Source: CAG-791 sp045113775 (GTDB taxonomy: Bacteria; Bacillota; Clostridia; Lachnospirales; Lachnospiraceae). Taken from it: 64,000 nt of DNA. Shown one piece after another: positions 60,157 to 64,000 of this stretch (the first letter of the stretch is position 1; every line of letters begins with the position of its first letter). A program made the position numbers and the translations under genes. The DNA is taken from assembly GCA_045113775.1 (NCBI GenBank), contig JBGUJH010000141.1:42811-106810 (forward strand), read 5' to 3'. The notes beneath the pieces are model-generated. The model was not told where the DNA came from and did not search any database. It worked only from the letters and a program-made list of their open reading frames with translations.

Positions 60157-62252
60157 ACTCTCTCCTCAGATCCGGGTCCCGCAACGGGACCTGCCGGCGT
60201 TTTATGCCCCGAAGGCACATTGGATCCGGTCTTTTTTTTCTTCGCAGCACTGCTCCCGCCTGCCGGCTTATTACCGGCTGCAGTACTTTTGCTTCCGGAA
60301 GGCTTCTTAGCCGTGCTGCTGCCGCTGCCGGAAGGCTTCTTAGCCGCATTACTGCCGTTGCTCGAAGTCTTCTTGGCCGCGGTACTGCCGCTGCCTGCCT
60401 TTTTCTTCGCGGAAGTATTTCCACCGCCGGAAGTTTTCTTTGCCGTGCCGTTTCCACTGCTTGTGGTTTTCTTTACGGTGCTGCTTCCACTGCCTGAAGT
60501 TTTCTTTACTGTACTGCTTCCGCCGCTTGAGGTTTTCTTCGCCGCTCCGTTTACGCTGCCTGAAGATTTTTTACCCGCTGTATTACTGCCGGCCGGACGC
60601 TTCTTCGTTCCGGTACTCCCGGTGCCCGGAGACCTTCTGTCGGCAATGCTGCTGCCCGTCAATCTCTTTCCCGCAGCTGCCGCAACAGCTCTCCTCTTTC
60701 GGCTGTTCGATCTCCGTCTCCTCTCAGACTGCCTTCTGAGTTCTACCGGATGCGCCACATAAGTAAGCGGAATGGTCACAGTAAACTTCGTTCCCTCTCC
60801 CAGGATACTCTGGACGTCGATCGCACCGTGATGCTGCAGTATAATGCTTTTAGTAATAGAGAGACCAAGGCCGGTCCCGCCGACTTCTCTTGATCTCGAT
60901 TTGTCAACGCGGTAGAACCGCTCATAGATCTTGTCAAGGGAATCCTGCGGAATACCGACGCCGGTATCTTCTACACTGATATAGAAGTTATAGGGATCAG
61001 CGTTTATCGTTACCCTGACTTTGCCGTGGTCCCGATTGTATTTCACAGCGTTTTCAACGAGGTTTGTGATGACCATTACCATCTTGACCTCATCGATCTC
61101 CGCATAAACTTCTCTCATGCTGACCATAGTCAGCTCTATATCTCTTTTTTGCGCGATAGGTCTGAGTCTGTGCAGGATCAGCTCAACCATCTTGTTCACG
61201 TTGCACTCTTTGACGTTGAGCTTTGAATCCTTTCGATCCATCCTGACGAGCGTGAGCAGCTCCGTTATGATCTGGTTTTCACGGTCAACTTCGTTCTTGA
61301 TGTCGACCATGAATTCCCTGTACATCTCGACCGGCACATCTTCCTGCTGAACCAGGGAATCAGCGAGGACCTTCATCGAGGTCATCGGAGTCTTGAGCTC
61401 GTGGGAGACGTTGGAAACAAATTCCTGTCTCGATTCATCCAGTGCGTTCATTCTGGCCAGCACCTGATTAAAAGCATCCGCAATGTGTTCCGTCTCAACA
61501 AATGCGGGCGCCTTTATGGGGTCTGTCGAATATCCGGCCTTGACCGCGGATATCTCCGTGGAAAGCTTTTCGAATGGTTTCATCAGAACAGTGGATAAAA
61601 CTAATGAAATCAACAACACCGCCAATATCAGGATCACTTCCAGGAGCATTGCCTTGCGGCTCAATATTCCCAGTGTGTTTCTGATAGAGACGGTGGATAC
61701 GCTGGACAGCAGGACACCTTTGACAACTTCTTCACCGGCAACGTCCAGTGAAGATTCCTCATTGTCGGATCTGCTGTCTGTATAATTGGTCGCTATGATC
61801 GGCGTCACTATTTCAATGAAACCGTCGCGCCGGTCATAGTTGGAAGTACTTCCCGTATTTCCCTGCAGCAGACATTTTACCACATCCGGCGAGACGATCG
61901 TCTTACCGTCGGACATAGAATATGTGTCCTTCATTACTTTCAGGTGATCGCTGATCACCATGATACGTCCGTCATATAGTGCTGAGAATTCGGCAAGTTC
62001 CGCGCCGATCAGTTCAGAGGACTGATCGTTCAGGTAATCATAAGTGATCAGGTGATTGGCGAGTGCCCGCAGATGCGTCTCTACCTCTTCCGTTCTCACC
62101 TCGACTGCTCTGGTCTCATAATTAGTCAGGATCCCGTAGTGCAGGAGCACGCACGGAACAAGTCCGACTACAAAGATAATGATGAACAGCCTCATTCTCA
62201 GGCTTTTGACCACTGAGAATTTATGAACCAGCTCCTTGAGCTTATCTGTCAT
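60153..62252 (-). CDS. Sensor histidine kinase (WalK-like) with a 195-residue basic repetitive tail
   Basis: Two membrane helices (about 21-43 and 201-224) flank an outer sensor region; then a HAMP linker, HisKA with H284 in FVSNVSHELKTPM, and the ATPase domain (N box NLVENAVKYN, G boxes EDTGVGIP and GGTGLGLSI). The enzyme core ends near residue 503. After it come about 195 residues of Lys, Ser, Gly, Ala and Thr in 11-12-residue units such as AKKPSGSGSST and VKKTSGSGSST, like histone H1 or bacterial DNA-binding tails. The frame is intact and ends in an overlap with the GerMN gene. The gene overlaps its response regulator by 11 bases. Confidence 0.93.
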   Translation of the reverse strand: MTDKLKELVHKFSVVKSLRMRLFIIIFVVGLVPCVLLHYGILTNYETRAVEVRTEEVETHLRALANHLITYDYLNDQSSELIGAELAEFSALYDGRIMVISDHLKVMKDTYSMSDGKTIVSPDVVKCLLQGNTGSTSNYDRRDGFIEIVTPIIATNYTDSRSDNEESSLDVAGEEVVKGVLLSSVSTVSIRNTLGILSRKAMLLEVILILAVLLISLVLSTVLMKPFEKLSTEISAVKAGYSTDPIKAPAFVETEHIADAFNQVLARMNALDESRQEFVSNVSHELKTPMTSMKVLADSLVQQEDVPVEMYREFMVDIKNEVDRENQIITELLTLVRMDRKDSKLNVKECNVNKMVELILHRLRPIAQKRDIELTMVSMREVYAEIDEVKMVMVITNLVENAVKYNRDHGKVRVTINADPYNFYISVEDTGVGIPQDSLDKIYERFYRVDKSRSREVGGTGLGLSITKSIILQHHGAIDVQSILGEGTKFTVTIPLTYVAHPVELRRQSERRRRSNSRKRRAVAAAAGKRLTGSSIADRRSPGTGSTGTKKRPAGSNTAGKKSSGSVNGAAKKTSSGGSSTVKKTSGSGSSTVKKTTSSGNGTAKKTSGGGNTSAKKKAGSGSTAAKKTSSNGSNAAKKPSGSGSSTAKKPSGSKSTAAGNKPAGGSSAAKKKKTGSNVPSGHKTPAGPVAGPGSEERV
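60200..60570 (-). repeat. Tandem low-complexity repeats encoding the kinase tail
   Basis: About ten degenerate 33-36-base units coding for KKxSGSGSSTx-type peptides. Codons vary between units, so the repeats are kept at the protein level rather than freshly copied. Confidence 0.8.
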
Positions 62253-62946
62253 TTTGTCTGAAATAGTAGCCTACGCCCCATTTGGTCTGTACATAGACAG
62301 GCTCAGAAGCGTTAGGTTCTACTTTTTCACGGAGCCTTCTGATGTGAACATCCACTGTTCTCACATCACCCGGATAGTCCTTGCCCCAAACTGTCTGCAG
62401 AAGCATCGAACGGCTGTAGACCTTGCCGGGATGCGTAGCAAGAAGCTCGAGGAGCTCAAATTCTTTACTTGTGAGGTTTATCTCCTTGCCGGCGACGCTG
62501 ACTCTGCGGTTGTCAAAGTCCATTCTGAGATCGCCGTTCTCAAGGATCCTCTCCTCTTCTTCGTCCTTATCCTTGCGGCTGCCGGCGACGCGGCGGATGA
62601 TCGCCTTCATTCTGGCCTTCACTTCAAGAATGTTGAAAGGCTTTGTGATGTAGTCGTCAGCGCCGTAGTCAAGTCCGAGGATCTTGTCCATATCCTCGCC
62701 TTTTGCGGTGAGCATGATCACGGGGACTGAGGAGAATTCTCTGATCTGCGCGAGCACGTCCAGCCCGGAGAGCTTAGGGAGCATCACGTCGAGCAGAATG
62801 ATGTCATACTGATTCTCATTTGCTTTCTGAAGAGCTTCCTCACCGTCATACGCAGTATCAACGTCATAGCCGTCCTGCAGAAGACTGAATCTAATACCTT
62901 TAACGATCATTTTTTCATCATCAACCACAAGTACCTTTGTTGCCAT
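62242..62946 (-). CDS. OmpR/PhoB-family response regulator (WalR-like)
   Basis: Receiver domain (1-120) with D9/D10, phospho-acceptor D53 (IILLDVMLP), T82 (VIMLTAK) and K104; then a winged-helix DNA-binding domain (about 138-232) with VRTVDVHIRRLREKVE. The sequence is close to the WalR type that controls cell-wall genes. It is encoded just before its kinase and overlaps it by 11 bases; GAGAGGAGAA gives a strong start. Confidence 0.95.
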   Translation of the reverse strand: MATKVLVVDDEKMIVKGIRFSLLQDGYDVDTAYDGEEALQKANENQYDIILLDVMLPKLSGLDVLAQIREFSSVPVIMLTAKGEDMDKILGLDYGADDYITKPFNILEVKARMKAIIRRVAGSRKDKDEEEERILENGDLRMDFDNRRVSVAGKEINLTSKEFELLELLATHPGKVYSRSMLLQTVWGKDYPGDVRTVDVHIRRLREKVEPNASEPVYVQTKWGVGYYFRQNDR

Positions 62947-62988
62947 TCATTTCTCCTCTCTTTGACCTTTCGCGCGCTCATGCGCTTG

Positions 62989-63705
62989 TCAGACCTTTAT
63001 ATATTCTTTGATCTTCTCATATACACCGCTGCCGATCCCGCTGACATTCATAAGCTCCTCGGTCGAACTGAATCTTCCGTGGATCTGTCTGTACTCCAGG
63101 ATTCTTTCAGCCTTACTCTCCCCGATACCGGGAAGCGTCATCAGGTCCTGCTTGTCCGCAGTGTTGAGATCGATGCGTCCGTCGCTCTGACTGCCGCCGT
63201 CCTCAGATTCGGAAGAATCATATTCACGAAGAAGCTGACCCTCCTCCTGAGTCGGAATCTCTACGCGCTGCGTGTCATACACATACTCCGCCTGGTTGAC
63301 ATAAGTCTTGTCTGCATCATCTGAATATCCGCCTGCCGCCTCAACAGCGTCGATCACTCTTGAGCCGCCGGGAAGTTCATACACTCCTTCGCGGTTTACA
63401 GCGCCGCATACGAAGACACAAATGGTACTGTCTTCGTTTTCTGACCGGGATGCGTCACCGCTCAGTGCGGTGTTCACAGGATCTGTGTATTCCTGTCCGG
63501 CTGTACCCGCTTCCTTATGGACGGAATTTGAGTCTTCACCGGCCTCCTCCGCTGCAGAATATGTGTTGCTGCCGGAAGCATAGACAGTGTCGGTGAACAC
63601 TTTCTGTTCCTTCCTTCCGCATCCGCACATCAGCAAAGCAGCAAGTACTGCGGATATTACAATATTAACTTCTAACATTAAAGAAAATGTACGATGAGAT
63701 TGCAT
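62989..63705 (-). CDS. ComEA-like DNA-binding lipoprotein
   Basis: A 238-residue exported protein: signal peptide with lipobox-like LLMCGC (Cys near 28), a Ser/Glu-rich linker, an SLBB-type domain (CVFVCGAVNREGVYELPGGSRVIDAVEAAGG in shorter parts, about 95-150), and a C-terminal double helix-hairpin-helix (LNTADKQDLMTLPGIGESKAERI; NVSGIGSGVYEKI) that binds double-stranded DNA. This is the ComEA plan; it hands DNA to ComEC, which lies 4 kb downstream. First gene of the operon with the two-component pair. Confidence 0.88.
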   Translation of the reverse strand: MQSHRTFSLMLEVNIVISAVLAALLMCGCGRKEQKVFTDTVYASGSNTYSAAEEAGEDSNSVHKEAGTAGQEYTDPVNTALSGDASRSENEDSTICVFVCGAVNREGVYELPGGSRVIDAVEAAGGYSDDADKTYVNQAEYVYDTQRVEIPTQEEGQLLREYDSSESEDGGSQSDGRIDLNTADKQDLMTLPGIGESKAERILEYRQIHGRFSSTEELMNVSGIGSGVYEKIKEYIKV

Positions 63706-63748
63706 AGTTATCCCCTTGTTTTAATGGGACCCGCTATGCGACAACATT

Positions 63749-63777
63749 ATTGTAATCATTAGCGTAATATTTTACAA
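63749..63777 (-). promoter_or_regulatory. Promoter of the comEA-like/two-component operon
   Basis: On minus, TTGTAA (63777-63772), 17 bases, TACAAT (63754-63749), 44 bases upstream of the ATG. Confidence 0.7.
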
Positions 63778-63848
63778 GAAAAAAGTCGGTTTCGTTACTG
63801 TTTTTTTCACCTTCTAACTGTGCTTTCATACAAAATATAGTAATTCAT

Positions 63849-63893
63849 AAAAAAATCTCCACAACATGGGCTATTTCCCACGCTGTGGAGATT
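63849..63893 (-). terminator. Intrinsic terminator for a gene beyond the right edge
   Basis: On minus, ATCTCCACA / TGTGGAGAT with further GTGGG/CCCAT pairing, then seven T. It stops a minus-strand transcript entering from outside the window. Confidence 0.8.
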
Positions 63894-63919
63894 ACAATAC
63901 TGTAACAATAGTGATTCAA

Positions 63920-63988
63920 GGCTCGCAGAGCGAGCCGCTGCGCCGCGTGCGGGTTGCCTGTAAGGCAACATCTTCCTTTCCGCACGCG
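63920..63988 (+). repeat. Palindromic intergenic repeat, copy 4 (full form)
   Basis: GGCTCGC-AGA-GCGAGCC (63920-63936), GCTGCGCCGCG, then a long hairpin CGCGTGCGG / CCGCACGCG with an inner GTTGCC-TGTAA-GGCAAC. It is the most complete copy and shares GCTGCGCCGCG with the copy at 9953. Confidence 0.65.
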
Positions 63989-64000
63989 TGTGCATCATTT

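Noticed and set aside
63807..63998. 63-residue open frame on minus at the right edge
   Set aside because: It is made up of the terminator and the palindromic repeat, has no ribosome site and no protein-like composition.

Overview
The window looks like a chromosomal segment of an anaerobic Clostridia, most likely a Lachnospiraceae-type Firmicute. GC is moderate (about half), gene starts carry strong GGAGG-type ribosome sites with frequent TTG and GTG starts, and the gene content fits: ClpC-RadA, DUF4250, DUF5685, a TM1266-type regulator, HydE/HydF and a two-component operon with a GerMN lipoprotein. About 54 protein genes are supported, nearly all on the minus strand; only the truncated TPM-type gene at the left edge and a short block at 23.2-26.6 kb read on plus. 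I see no rRNA, tRNA, CRISPR array, insertion sequence or phage gene. No stretch longer than 300 bases lacks a gene.

Layout. 0-7 kb: end of a TPM-domain protein, then (minus) a GntR-type regulator, clpC and radA under a promoter whose -10 is overlapped by a perfect inverted repeat, and a secreted/membrane SH3 protein with a very acidic tail. 7-10.5 kb: purine genes purE-purM-purN-purD. 10.6-20 kb: an M29 aminopeptidase, pyrF-pyrE, a TPR lipoprotein, an SGNH/MBOAT glycan-acetylation pair, folC. 20-30.7 kb: valS, DUF4250, azlCD exporter, a zinc-ribbon membrane protein, DUF5685 plus a J-domain protein, then hisC, a small export protein, a methyltransferase, dapF and a SEC-C protein. 31-46.8 kb: the most unusual part, see below. 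46.8-64 kb: a lipoprotein, a phosphoesterase, a cytoplasmic BMP-like protein, a degenerate phosphoesterase, exopolysaccharide glycosyltransferases, mutY, holA, comEC, a GerMN lipoprotein, a histidine kinase with a long basic tail, its response regulator and a ComEA-like protein.

Central system. Twelve minus-strand genes from 46597 down to 30961 are packed with ATGA overlaps or gaps of about 20 bases. They appear to form one operon that starts with a structured, terminator-ended leader resembling a riboswitch or attenuator. In order: a NifH-like protein; a fused NifD-like/NifK-like protein; HypF, HypC, HypD, HypE; a TM1266-type ACT protein; a fused NifH-like/NifD-like protein; a free NifK-like protein; HydF; HydE; and class II fumarase. 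So two complete H+D+K nitrogenase-like sets, fused in opposite ways, surround the machinery that makes Fe(CN)2CO (HypCDEF) and lie next to two of the three [FeFe] H-cluster maturases. HypA, HypB, HydG, NifB/NifE/NifN and any hydrogenase structural subunit are absent from the window. I think this is an undescribed nitrogenase-like metallocofactor or reductase system; its substrate cannot be read from the sequence.

Other points of note are a family of small palindromic intergenic repeats, a 29-bp near-perfect inverted repeat after the operon, a phosphoesterase-fold protein that has lost nearly all its metal ligands, and a histone-H1-like tail on a histidine kinase.
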